Source of the DNA: CAZWEZ01 sp964632795
GTDB taxonomy: Bacteria; Pseudomonadota; Alphaproteobacteria; Rhodospirillales; 2-02-FULL-58-16
Direction of reading: 5' to 3'
Assembly (NCBI GenBank): GCA_964632795.1
Contig: CAZWEZ010000068.1
Location: 1-19,821 of the forward strand
Length of the DNA stretch: 19,821 bases
In this document: piece after piece, positions 7,144-14,995 of the stretch
Numbering within the stretch: the first letter of the stretch is position 1
How the letters are laid out: every line of letters begins with the position of its first letter
Made by a program: the position numbers and the translations under genes
Notes under the pieces: generated by a model
The model's database searches: none
The model's input: the letters and a program-made list of their open reading frames with translations, nothing else
Told to the model about the DNA's origin: nothing

Positions 7144-7319
7144 TTGGTGTCAAGCGGCGCCGGCGGGAATACTGGAACCATTATTTCTGGGGCCGCCGTA
7201 TAGACCCCTATGTCCGAAGAGACGTCACCGTCTGGACCGTCCGTCCGGAATCCTTCGTCTCTTGACCGCGACCGTGCCGAAGGGGTTGAGTGGTGGCGCT
7301 CGGGCTTGACTGTGAAAGC

Positions 7320-7325
7320 GGGGGA
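7320..7325 (+). promoter_or_regulatory. Ribosome binding site deciding the trkH start
   Basis: GGGGGA lies eight bases before the ATG at 7334. The upstream ATG at 7325 overlaps this site and has only a weak GAAAG ahead of it, so 7334 is preferred. Confidence 0.5.
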
Positions 7326-7333
7326 TGTGTCCA

Positions 7334-8782
7334 ATGATGGACCTGAGGCCCATCATCCTGATCATCGGCATCCTGCTGTCGGCGCTGGCGGTGGGGATGT
7401 GCGTGCCGGCGGTGGTCGACGGGGTGGCCGGCAACCCGGACTGGCAGGTGTTCGCGGTGTCGGCCGGGCTGACCCTGTTCATCGGCGTCACCATGGCGTT
7501 GACCAGCCGCGCCGGGGTCAGCCGCCTGACGATCCGCCAGGCGTTCCTGATGACCACCCTGATCTGGCTCGTCCTGACCCTGTTCGCGGCCCTGCCGTTC
7601 GCCTTCTCGGAGCTCGACCTGAGCTACACCGACGCCTTCTTCGAGGCCATGTCGGGGATCACCACCACCGGCTCGACGGTGATCACCGGGCTCGACTCGG
7701 CGCCCCCGGGGATCCTGCTGTGGCGGGGCATCCTGCAGTGGATGGGGGGGCTTGGGATCATCGTCCTGGCGGTCGGGGTGCTGCCCATGCTGCGGGTCGG
7801 GGGGATGCAGCTGTTCCGCATCGAAGCCTTCGAGAGCGGGGAAAAGGTGCTGCCCCGGGCGGCCCACATCTCGATCGGCATCACCGCCGTCTTCGTCGCC
7901 CTGACCGCGCTGTGGGCGGGCGGGCTGTGGCTGGCCGGGATGAGCGGCCTGGAGGCGGTGGTCCACGCCATGACCACCATCGCCACCGGCGGTTACTCGA
8001 CCTCGGACGGCTCGCTGGGCCACTTCGACAGCCCCCTGATCGACGCCATCGTCACCGCCGGCATGGTGGTCGGCGGGATTCCCTTCCTGCTCTATCTGAA
8101 GGCCCTGCGCGGCGACACCTCGTCTCTGTTCAGGGACAACCAGGTCCACTGGTACCTGACGATCCTGGCCGGGGCCGTGCTGGCCGTCGCCGGCTGGCTG
8201 TGGGCGGGGGGCGACATGATGCCCTTGGAGGCGTTGCGCTACGCCGCCTTCAACGTCACCTCGATCATGACCGGCACCGGCTATTCGACCGCCGACTACA
8301 CCGGGTGGGGGACGTTCCCGGTGGGGCTCTTGTTCCTGTTGATGTTCGTCGGCGGCTGCGCGGGCTCGACGACGTGCTCGATCAAGGTGTTCCGCTTCCA
8401 GGTCCTCTACGCCGCGGCGCGGGCCCAGATCCACAACCTGCTGCAGCCCCACGGGGTGTTCGTGCCCTACTTCAACCGCCGCCCGATTTCCGAGGAGGTG
8501 ATCACCTCGGTGCTGAGCTTCTTCTTCGTCTTCGGGGCGGCGTTCGTGCTTCTGGCGCTGGGCCTGAGCCTGCTGGGCCTGGACTTCGTGACCGCGTTCT
8601 CGGGCGCCGCCACGGCGATCTCCAACGTCGGCCCGGCGATGGGGACGATCATCGGCCCCTCGGGCACCTTCCAGTCGCTGCCCGACGCCGCCAAGTGGCT
8701 GCTCTCGGCGGGCATGCTGGTCGGCCGCCTCGAGGTGTTCACCGTCATCGTGCTGTTCAGCCGCTCCTTCTGGCGCGACTGA
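7334..8782 (+). CDS. trkH: TrkH family potassium uptake protein
   Basis: This is the membrane-spanning, K+-translocating subunit of a Trk/Ktr-type uptake system that normally works with a cytoplasmic TrkA NAD-binding partner; none is seen in the window. The 482-residue protein has the four pore-loop repeats of the family: SGITTTGSTV, TTIATGGYST, TSIMTGTGYST and TAISNVGPAMGT. Each carries a filter glycine. Many hydrophobic segments flank them, and GRLEVFTVIVLF before the end is typical of TrkH. The start is set at 7334 by the Shine-Dalgarno; 7325 and 7337 are alternatives. The gene stands alone after a 211-base gap and ends two bases before the convergent lipoprotein gene. Confidence 0.93.
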   Translation: MMDLRPIILIIGILLSALAVGMCVPAVVDGVAGNPDWQVFAVSAGLTLFIGVTMALTSRAGVSRLTIRQAFLMTTLIWLVLTLFAALPFAFSELDLSYTDAFFEAMSGITTTGSTVITGLDSAPPGILLWRGILQWMGGLGIIVLAVGVLPMLRVGGMQLFRIEAFESGEKVLPRAAHISIGITAVFVALTALWAGGLWLAGMSGLEAVVHAMTTIATGGYSTSDGSLGHFDSPLIDAIVTAGMVVGGIPFLLYLKALRGDTSSLFRDNQVHWYLTILAGAVLAVAGWLWAGGDMMPLEALRYAAFNVTSIMTGTGYSTADYTGWGTFPVGLLFLLMFVGGCAGSTTCSIKVFRFQVLYAAARAQIHNLLQPHGVFVPYFNRRPISEEVITSVLSFFFVFGAAFVLLALGLSLLGLDFVTAFSGAATAISNVGPAMGTIIGPSGTFQSLPDAAKWLLSAGMLVGRLEVFTVIVLFSRSFWRD

Positions 8783-8784
8783 GA

Positions 8785-9927
8785 CTAACGTCCCTCCCCC
8801 CCGTCGCGCAGGGTCAGCACCTTGTAGATCGCCTGGAGGAGGATCAGGGAGTCGATGGGGCCGGCCGGCTGCGGGTCGATGTGGTCGAGGCTGTCGACCA
8901 GGTACAAATCCACCCGCTCGGACGGCAGGGCGGCGGCCAGGGCCTGGCTCTCGGTCTCCGGGATGATCGGGTCGTCGCGGCCGTGGATCAGCACGAAACG
9001 GCCGCTCAACCCCTTGAGATCGCGGCGTTTGAGGTCCAGCGCGGCGATGTCGGCGGTTATCTCTCCGGGCAGGGCGGCGATCAGGTCGGCCACCCGCTCG
9101 GGGTCGCGGTTGGCGAGCAGGGCGTGGACCGCCCCGCCCTCGGCCCCCAGACGTCCCGCCAGGTCGGCGACCTCGGCCTCCGGGTCGGCCAGCTTGCGCT
9201 CGACCATCTCGGCGAGCAGCCGGCGGTCCCCGGGATCGCCGATGCGTTCCAGGTTGGAGCGCACGAACACCCACTTGCCGTAGGCGTTGGCACGGCGGAA
9301 CCGCCACGGCTCGGCGGCGTCGCGGCGGTAGCGGTCGGTGGTGAAGAAGGCGATCACCGCCTCCATGTCGTGGTAGCCGCCGATGGCGACCAGGAAATCG
9401 ACCCGCCCGGCGAGCCCCGCCTCGAACAGCGCCAGCACCGCCGGCCCGACGGCGTACGAGATCGCCGTCATCCCCAGCCGCCGCCGGCCGGAGCCGCGGC
9501 GGTCGAGGAACAGGCCGGCGTCGGCCAGGATGCGGGCGTCGTCCGGCCCCACCTGGTGGCGGCGCAGGCCCGCCACCTCGGGGACCAGGACCTCGAACCG
9601 GGCCCGGGCCAGGGTGGTGGCGAAGGCGACCAGCCGCCGGTCGTCCTTGCCCTCGGGCGTCACCCCGGGGACCAGCACCATCGCCGCCAAGGCGCCGTCG
9701 CCGGGCAGGTACAGATCGCCGCTCCGCGCCCGCCCCTCGACCGTATAGGCGACGGCGCGCCGCTGCGGGGTCGGGGTCCGCGCCTTGAGGGCGCTCGGCC
9801 CGCTCCCGGCGTCGATGTCGGCGAGCACCCGGGCGGCCTCGATGAAACGTCCCGGCACGCAGCCCGAGACGGCCGCCGAAAGGACCGCCTGCAGCAACAG
9901 CCAGATCGCAAGACGACGCCAAGTCAT
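8785..9927 (-). CDS. Alpha/beta-hydrolase-like lipoprotein
   Basis: This 380-residue protein begins with a lipoprotein signal: basic TWRR, a hydrophobic stretch and lipobox VSGC with acceptor C23. It is therefore probably anchored in the envelope. The body looks like an alpha/beta hydrolase of the dienelactone-hydrolase/esterase type: VLVPGVTPEGKDD (an oxyanion-loop-like turn from residue 84), a nucleophile-elbow-like ISYAVG with S157, the acid loop LIHGRDDPIIP (D318/D319) and H349 in SLDHID. The elbow has alanines where GxSxG has glycines, so activity is plausible but not certain. It lies 31 bases downstream of a second lipoprotein gene on the same strand and is probably co-transcribed with it. 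The substrate is unknown. Confidence 0.8.
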   Translation of the reverse strand: MTWRRLAIWLLLQAVLSAAVSGCVPGRFIEAARVLADIDAGSGPSALKARTPTPQRRAVAYTVEGRARSGDLYLPGDGALAAMVLVPGVTPEGKDDRRLVAFATTLARARFEVLVPEVAGLRRHQVGPDDARILADAGLFLDRRGSGRRRLGMTAISYAVGPAVLALFEAGLAGRVDFLVAIGGYHDMEAVIAFFTTDRYRRDAAEPWRFRRANAYGKWVFVRSNLERIGDPGDRRLLAEMVERKLADPEAEVADLAGRLGAEGGAVHALLANRDPERVADLIAALPGEITADIAALDLKRRDLKGLSGRFVLIHGRDDPIIPETESQALAAALPSERVDLYLVDSLDHIDPQPAGPIDSLILLQAIYKVLTLRDGGEGR

Positions 9928-9958
9928 GGGTAATCGAACAAATCGCTAGAACAGACCG

Positions 9959-10549
9959 CTAAAACAAATGGCCGCCCAGGAACTGTCGGATGTTCTTCTC
10001 GATCTCGGTGTTGAAGTCGTTGAGCAGGGCTTCGGTCAACTCGAACCACAGCCGGTCGCGTTCGTTGAGGGTGGCGTCCTCGGCCATGGTGCGGGTGCGG
10101 CTGACCCTGGCGTTGGCGTAGCCCGTGCGGTAGCCCCGGGCATCGAGGATCTCGAGCACCGCCTCGGCGTGGGCCTGGTAGCGCACCGCCTGCTGGGTGG
10201 TGAACAACGCGCTCACCCCCTCCTCGAGCTCGAGGAGGGTTTCGGTGACCGCGGCGTCGATGATGACGAAGCGCGCCGCTCCGGTGGTCCCCTCGGCGAG
10301 CAGGCGGTCCGCGGCCCACCGGCGAAGCGCCTTCTCCGGCGGTGTCGAGGACAGGTGCTCGACGTTGGGGGGCTTCATCGGCGGGGCGTACTGGAAGACC
10401 ACCCGCACCTCGCCGACGTTGAGCCGGAACTTCCCGAGGTGGCCGTAGGTCAGTTCGGGCAGCTCCTGGCCCGGGGGCGGAGTCTCGCAGGCCGCCACCG
10501 CGACCACAACCAGCAGCGCCACGAGCCCGCGTTTGCAATGTCCGCTCAT
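9959..10549 (-). CDS. Hypothetical lipoprotein
   Basis: I do not recognise a named family for this 196-residue protein. It has a clear lipoprotein signal: basic start (HCKRG), hydrophobic core ALLVVVAVAAC and acceptor C21, so it should be lipid-anchored in the envelope. The mature part is mixed alpha/beta in appearance, with RFVIIDAAVTETLLE in the centre and a helical C-terminal half (LWFELTEALLNDFNTEIEKN). It contains no obvious enzyme motif. It is the first gene of a two-lipoprotein pair with the hydrolase-like gene and is transcribed divergently from pgi across a 160-base gap. Codon use matches its neighbours, so it is probably a resident gene. Confidence 0.75.
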   Translation of the reverse strand: MSGHCKRGLVALLVVVAVAACETPPPGQELPELTYGHLGKFRLNVGEVRVVFQYAPPMKPPNVEHLSSTPPEKALRRWAADRLLAEGTTGAARFVIIDAAVTETLLELEEGVSALFTTQQAVRYQAHAEAVLEILDARGYRTGYANARVSRTRTMAEDATLNERDRLWFELTEALLNDFNTEIEKNIRQFLGGHLF

Positions 10550-10699
10550 GGCCCGGCATATTGCACGTCCACGGGGCCCGGTTCAAGGGGCGGACACCTC
10601 GGCCACGGCGCAACGCCCCCGAAAGACCCGACTGCCCCATCAAATTGATCGAATATGGTCAGAAAATGCTCTAGTCTCATCACCCCGACCGGCGGCGAC

Positions 10700-10704
10700 G
10701 GAGG
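10700..10704 (+). promoter_or_regulatory. Ribosome binding site deciding the pgi start
   Basis: GGAGG lies five bases before the ATG at 10710. The frame is open further upstream, but no other candidate start has such a site, and a start here gives the usual length of the enzyme. Confidence 0.7.
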
Positions 10705-10709
10705 CGAGG

Positions 10710-12362
10710 ATGGCGGCGCTCAAACGGACCCCCGCCTGGAAGGCGCTGAGGGCCCATTGCCGGGAGGTCGCGGGTCTCCACATGCGCGACCTGTTCGACG
10801 CCGACCCCCGGCGCTTCGATCGCCTGTCGCTGTCGCTGGGCGACTTTCTGTTCGACTTTTCCAAGAACCGGATCACCGAGCGCACCATGGCCCTGCTCGC
10901 CGACCTCGCCCGCCAGGCCGACGTCGAGGGCTGGCGGGCGCGCATGTTCGCCGGCCAGCGGATCAACGCCACCGAAGATCGGGCGGTGCTCCATACCGCG
11001 CTCAGGACCCCGCCCGGGATCCGAATCGAGGTCGACGGCGAGGACGTGATGGAGGCGGTCCGCGCCGAGCTCGGCAAGATGCGGACGTTCACGGTCGCGG
11101 TGCGCGGCGGCATCTGGAAGGGGCACACCGGCCAGCGGATCCGCGACGTGGTCAACATCGGCATCGGCGGCTCCGACCTCGGGCCGGCGATGGCGTGCCA
11201 GGCGCTGACCCCCTACCACCACCCGGAGCTGTCGCTCCACTTCGTGTCCAACGTCGACGGCACCCACATCGCCGAGACCCTGGGCAGGCTGGACCCCGAG
11301 AGCGTCCTGTTCATCGTCGCCTCCAAGACCTTCACCACCCAGGAGACGCTGGCCAACGCCCACACCGCGCGCCGGTGGCTGGTCGAGGCGCTGGGCGAGG
11401 CGGCGGTGGCCCGCCATTTCGTGGCCCTGTCGACCAACGCCGAGGCGGTGTCGGCGTTCGGCATCGAGGTCGCCAACATGTTCGAGTTCTGGGACTGGGT
11501 GGGGGGCCGCTATTCCCTGTGGTCGGCGATCGGCCTGGCGGTCGCGCTGGCCGTCGGTAGCGAGCGCTTCAGCGAGCTGCTGGCCGGCGCCCGGTCGATG
11601 GACGAGCACTTCCTGAGCGCCCCGCTGGAGGCCAACATGCCGGTGGTGATGGCCCTGATCGGAATCTGGAACACCTGTTTCCTGGGCGCCGCCAGCCACG
11701 CCGTGCTGCCCTACGATCAGTACCTGGCCCGGCTCCCCGCCTACCTCCAGCAGGCCGAGATGGAGAGCAACGGCAAAGGGGTCACACGGGACGGCCATGC
11801 GGTCGATTACGCGACCGCCCCGGTGCTGTTCGGCGAGGCCGGGACCAACGGCCAGCATTCGTTCTACCAGTTGATCCACCAGGGCCCGCGGCCGGTGCCG
11901 TGCGACTTCATCGCCGCCGCCGAGAGCCACAACCCGATCAGCGACCACCACCGCATCCTGCTGTCCAACTTCCTGGCCCAGACCGAGGCCCTGATGCGCG
12001 GCAAGACGGAAGCCGAGGCGCGGGCCGAGCTGGCCGCCGCGGGGCTGTCCGGAAAGGCCCTCGAACGCCTGCTGCCGCACAAGGTGTTCGAGGGCAACCG
12101 GCCGACCAACTCGATCCTGGTCCGGCGCTTCGACCCCCGCACGCTGGGCATGCTGATCGCGTTGTACGAGCACCGGATTTTCGTCCAGGGGGTGATCTGG
12201 CGGATCAACTCGTTCGACCAGTGGGGGGTCGAGCTGGGCAAGCAGTTGGCCCAGGCGATCCAGCCCGAGCTGGAGATGGGCGAGGCCCCGGCGCGGGGTC
12301 ACGATTCCTCGACCAACGGGCTGATCGACCACTACAGACGGCTGCTCGCGGAGGCGCCGTGA
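10710..12362 (+). CDS. pgi: Glucose-6-phosphate isomerase
   Basis: This cytoplasmic enzyme interconverts glucose-6-phosphate and fructose-6-phosphate in glycolysis and gluconeogenesis. The 550-residue length is normal for the large bacterial form. Signatures are NIGIGGSDLGPAM (sugar-phosphate loop), SKTFTTQET, DWVGGRYSLWSAIGLA (first family signature) and FDQWGVELGKQLA (second signature, with the active-site lysine). Active-site residues are visible in MESNGKGV (glutamate) and FYQLIHQGPR (histidine). ATG 10710 has a strong Shine-Dalgarno. Its TGA overlaps the GTG start of mutL by four bases, a coupling of central metabolism with mismatch repair that appears accidental. Upstream, TTGATC (10645) and a TCTAGT (10670) might form a promoter, but the spacing of 19 is long. 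Confidence 0.96.
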   Translation: MAALKRTPAWKALRAHCREVAGLHMRDLFDADPRRFDRLSLSLGDFLFDFSKNRITERTMALLADLARQADVEGWRARMFAGQRINATEDRAVLHTALRTPPGIRIEVDGEDVMEAVRAELGKMRTFTVAVRGGIWKGHTGQRIRDVVNIGIGGSDLGPAMACQALTPYHHPELSLHFVSNVDGTHIAETLGRLDPESVLFIVASKTFTTQETLANAHTARRWLVEALGEAAVARHFVALSTNAEAVSAFGIEVANMFEFWDWVGGRYSLWSAIGLAVALAVGSERFSELLAGARSMDEHFLSAPLEANMPVVMALIGIWNTCFLGAASHAVLPYDQYLARLPAYLQQAEMESNGKGVTRDGHAVDYATAPVLFGEAGTNGQHSFYQLIHQGPRPVPCDFIAAAESHNPISDHHRILLSNFLAQTEALMRGKTEAEARAELAAAGLSGKALERLLPHKVFEGNRPTNSILVRRFDPRTLGMLIALYEHRIFVQGVIWRINSFDQWGVELGKQLAQAIQPELEMGEAPARGHDSSTNGLIDHYRRLLAEAP

Positions 12363-14098
12363 CCCTCCGCCGGCTGCCCGAATCGGTGATCAACCGGATC
12401 GCCGCCGGCGAGGTGGTGGAGCGTCCCGCCTCGGTGGTCAAGGAACTGGTCGAGAACGCCATCGACGCCGGGGCCGAACGCATCGAGGTGGTGGTCCGCG
12501 ACGGCGGCCGGGCCCTGATCTCGGTGGCCGACGACGGCCACGGCATGACGCCCGGGGAGCTGGAGCTGGCGGTCGAGCGCCACGCCACCTCGAAGCTGCC
12601 CGACGACGACCTGAGCTCGATCCGCACGCTGGGCTTCCGCGGCGAGGCGTTGCCCTCGATCGGCGCCGTCGGCCGGCTGACGATCACCAGCCGCCCGCCC
12701 GGCGCCGACGGCGCCTGGTCGCTGAGCGTCGAGGGCGGCACGGCGGGCGCCGTCCGCCCGGCCGCCCATCCGCCCGGCACCCGGATCGAGGTCCGCGACC
12801 TGTTCTTCGCCACCCCGGCCCGGCTCAAGTTCCTCAAGGCGCCGCGCACCGAACTCGGCCACGCGGTGGAAGCCGTCAACCGCCTGGCGATGGCCCATCC
12901 CGGGATCGGCTTCTCGCTCAACGACGGCTCGCGCGACCTGATCCGGCTGGCCCCGGCGGAACGGCTCGACCGCCTGGGGGCGATCATGGGCGGCGACTTC
13001 GCCGACAACGCGATCGCCATCGACGCCGAGCGCCAGGGCCTGCGGCTGACCGGTCACGCCGGGCTGCCGACCCTCAACCGGGGGAGTCCGGCCCGGCAGT
13101 TCCTGTTCGTCAACGGCCGGCCGGTCCGCGACCGGCTGCTGGTCGGCGCCCTGCGCGGCGCCTACCAGGACCTGCTGGCCGCCGACCGCCATCCGCTGGT
13201 CGCCCTGTTCCTCGGGGTCCCGGCCGAACAGGTCGACGTCAACGTCCATCCGGCCAAGACCGAGGTCCGCTTCCGCGACCCCGCAGGCGTCCGCTCGCTG
13301 ATCGTCGGGGCGATCCGCCACGGGCTGGCCGAGGCCGGCCACCGGGCCTCGACGACGACCGCCAAGGCGGCGCTGGGGGCGGTGCGGCCCTGGGGCCGCC
13401 AGCCGGGGGCGGCGGGACGCGGCTTGGCCGACAAGGGGGCCGCCTACCATGCCCCGTTGCCCGACCTGGAGACGCCGCCCGCCTCGCCCCAGGTCGCCCC
13501 GGAGCCGGCCCCGGACGCCTATCCGCTGGGCGTCGCCAGAGGCCAGCTCCACGAGACCTACATCATCGCCCAGACCTCCGACGGCATCGTCATCGTCGAC
13601 CAGCACGCGGCCCACGAGCGGCTGGTCCACGAGCGCCTCAAGTCGGCCCTGGAAAGCGGCGGCGTGCCCCGCCAGGGGCTGCTGATCCCCGAGGTGGTGG
13701 AGCTCGATGAGGCGGCCCGCGAGCGGCTGTGCGCGCGGGCCGGCGAGCTGGCCGAGCTGGGGCTGGCGATCGAGCCGTTCGGGGCCGGGGCGGTGGTGGT
13801 GCGCGAGATGCCGGCGCTGCTCGGCGAGGCCGACATCGCCGGGCTGGTCCGCGACCTGGCCGACGAACTGGACGGCGCCGACGGCGCGCTGCCCCTCAAG
13901 GACCGGCTGGGCGAGGTCTGCGCCACCATGGCCTGCCACGGCAGCGTGCGGGCCGGGCGCCGGCTCAACGCCGAGGAGATGAACGCGCTGTTGCGCGAGA
14001 TGGAGGCGACCCCCCACTCCGGCCAGTGCAGCCACGGCCGCCCGACCTACATCGAGTTGAAGCTGGCCGACATCGAGAAGCTGTTCGGGCGGAGATAA
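12359..14098 (+). CDS. mutL: DNA mismatch repair protein MutL (endonuclease type)
   Basis: MutL couples mismatch recognition by MutS to strand incision and excision. The 579-residue protein has the N-terminal GHKL ATPase: E29 and N33 in KELVENAIDAGA, the D-D-G-H-G-M loop (from 58), TSKL and GFRGEALPSIGAV. Next come the FFATPARLKFLK and FVNGRPVRDR blocks and VDVNVHPAKTEVRF. The C-terminal domain carries DQHAAHERLVHE from residue 414, which fits the metal-dependent nicking motif DQHA(X)2E(X)4E, plus ACHGSVRAG and CSHGRP (from 557). This marks it as an endonuclease-type MutL, as in bacteria without MutH. The linker around 340-390 is alanine/proline-rich. GTG 12359 overlaps the pgi stop. The palindromic element starts eight bases after the stop. 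Confidence 0.95.
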   Translation: MTLRRLPESVINRIAAGEVVERPASVVKELVENAIDAGAERIEVVVRDGGRALISVADDGHGMTPGELELAVERHATSKLPDDDLSSIRTLGFRGEALPSIGAVGRLTITSRPPGADGAWSLSVEGGTAGAVRPAAHPPGTRIEVRDLFFATPARLKFLKAPRTELGHAVEAVNRLAMAHPGIGFSLNDGSRDLIRLAPAERLDRLGAIMGGDFADNAIAIDAERQGLRLTGHAGLPTLNRGSPARQFLFVNGRPVRDRLLVGALRGAYQDLLAADRHPLVALFLGVPAEQVDVNVHPAKTEVRFRDPAGVRSLIVGAIRHGLAEAGHRASTTTAKAALGAVRPWGRQPGAAGRGLADKGAAYHAPLPDLETPPASPQVAPEPAPDAYPLGVARGQLHETYIIAQTSDGIVIVDQHAAHERLVHERLKSALESGGVPRQGLLIPEVVELDEAARERLCARAGELAELGLAIEPFGAGAVVVREMPALLGEADIAGLVRDLADELDGADGALPLKDRLGEVCATMACHGSVRAGRRLNAEEMNALLREMEATPHSGQCSHGRPTYIELKLADIEKLFGRR

Positions 14099-14106
14099 TG
14101 ATGACC

Positions 14107-14220
14107 AGAATTAAATGGTGACTGCAATTAAATGGTGACTGTATAGTTTTCCAACAAGATCCCTATCTTGTTGGAAAACTATATACAGTCACCATTTAAT
14201 TGCAGTCACCATTTAATTCT
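14107..14220. repeat. 114-base near-perfect palindromic element (REP/MITE-like)
   Basis: The left arm (14107-14160, 54 bases) and right arm (14165-14220, 56 bases) are reverse complements except for one two-base indel (TATAG against TATATAG). The central loop is CCCT. Each arm contains two tandem copies of the 17-base unit AATTAAATGGTGACTGY: 14109-14125 and 14126-14142 in the left arm, and inverted at 14185-14201 and 14202-14218 in the right arm. The element is far more AT-rich than its surroundings. No clear target-site duplication is seen. This looks like a non-autonomous element of the kind associated with IS200-like REP-associated transposases; that link is inference. It could also form a very long hairpin in RNA and act as a terminator for mutL. 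Confidence 0.85.
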
Positions 14221-14231
14221 TGGTCGGCGTC

Positions 14232-14984
14232 ATGCTGGGCGAATGGATCACCTACCTGACCACGCCGTGTCCCCGCCATGTCCGCGACATGGGGTACCTC
14301 AGGGACCTGATCGGGGTGGAGGCCCGGTACCGGCGCTGCCGCCAGGCCTGGGCGGGGCACCTGGAGAACACCAGGGCGGCGATCCTCGAGTCGGCCGCCG
14401 CCTGCCGGGGGCGGCGACGGGCGGTGGTGCTGGGATCGGGGCCCCTCTACGACGTCCCCCTGGGCGAGTTGAGCGCCCGCTTCGAGGAGGTCGTGCTGGT
14501 CGATATCGTCCACCTTCGCCACCCCCGGCGGCCGCCCAACGTGCGCTCCGAAAGCCGCGACCTGAGCGGCGTCGCCCGGGACCTCCACGCCTGGGTCGGG
14601 CGCCGCCGGGACGGCTTCCCGCCGGTCCCCCGAGCCGACCTGCCCGTCGCCGGCGCCGACCTGGTGGTGTCGTGCAACCTGCTCTCCCAACTGCCCCAAC
14701 TGCCGCTTGAATATGCCGGACGGGACGGGGAGGGGGCCGAGGCCTTCGCCCGCGCCCTGATCGCCAACCACCTGGAGGCTCTTGGGCGGTGCGAGGGCAC
14801 GGTGTGCCTGATCACCGACACCGAGCGCCTGATCCACGACGGCGAACGCGTCATCGACCGCGAGGATTCGCTGCACGGCGTGCCGCTCCCACCGTCGCGG
14901 CGGGAATGGACCTGGGACATCGCCCCGCCGCCCGAGGTCGATCGCCGCTACGGCCAGCGGCTGACGATTCAGGTGGTGGGTTGA
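14232..14984 (+). CDS. Putative class I SAM-dependent methyltransferase-like protein
   Basis: I do not recognise a named family for this 250-residue protein. It has a Rossmann-type start, AVVLGSGPLYDVPL (residues 64-77), resembling methyltransferase motif I, then an acidic residue after the next strand (VVLVDIVHL, D91). A motif IV-like segment ADLVVSCNLLSQLPQLPLEY follows in the middle, and ITDTERLIHDG and a WTWDIAPPPE block lie towards the end. This suggests an SAM-binding fold, but no substrate class is evident. ATG 14232 is chosen as the first ATG in frame. No Shine-Dalgarno is visible in the 12 bases between it and the palindromic element, so the element may have separated it from its original leader. 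It ends 11 bases before the convergent heparinase gene. Confidence 0.7.
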   Translation: MLGEWITYLTTPCPRHVRDMGYLRDLIGVEARYRRCRQAWAGHLENTRAAILESAAACRGRRRAVVLGSGPLYDVPLGELSARFEEVVLVDIVHLRHPRRPPNVRSESRDLSGVARDLHAWVGRRRDGFPPVPRADLPVAGADLVVSCNLLSQLPQLPLEYAGRDGEGAEAFARALIANHLEALGRCEGTVCLITDTERLIHDGERVIDREDSLHGVPLPPSRREWTWDIAPPPEVDRRYGQRLTIQVVG

Positions 14985-14995
14985 TACCAGCGGTC

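Noticed and set aside
7123..7333. Promoter candidates before trkH (TATATA near 7132, TTGGTG 7144 with AATACT 7168, TATAGA near 7199)
   Set aside because: None pairs a good -35 with a good -10 at normal spacing, so I do not call a promoter although one is probably in this gap.
7208..9933. Two very long open frames, about 900 codons each, on both strands across trkH and the hydrolase-like gene
   Set aside because: They are out of frame with the recognised genes, are rich in arginine, proline and glycine, and carry no motif. Such open shadows are expected in DNA with extreme GC third-position bias.
9938..9968. Near-repeat CGCTAGAACA / CGCTAAAACA between the two lipoprotein genes
   Set aside because: Too short, with one mismatch and stop-codon sequence included; likely chance.
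10550..10709. Divergent promoter region between the lipoprotein gene and pgi
   Set aside because: AT-rich patches exist (TTGATC 10645, TCTAGT 10670), but the 19-base spacing and weak boxes do not support a firm call in either direction.
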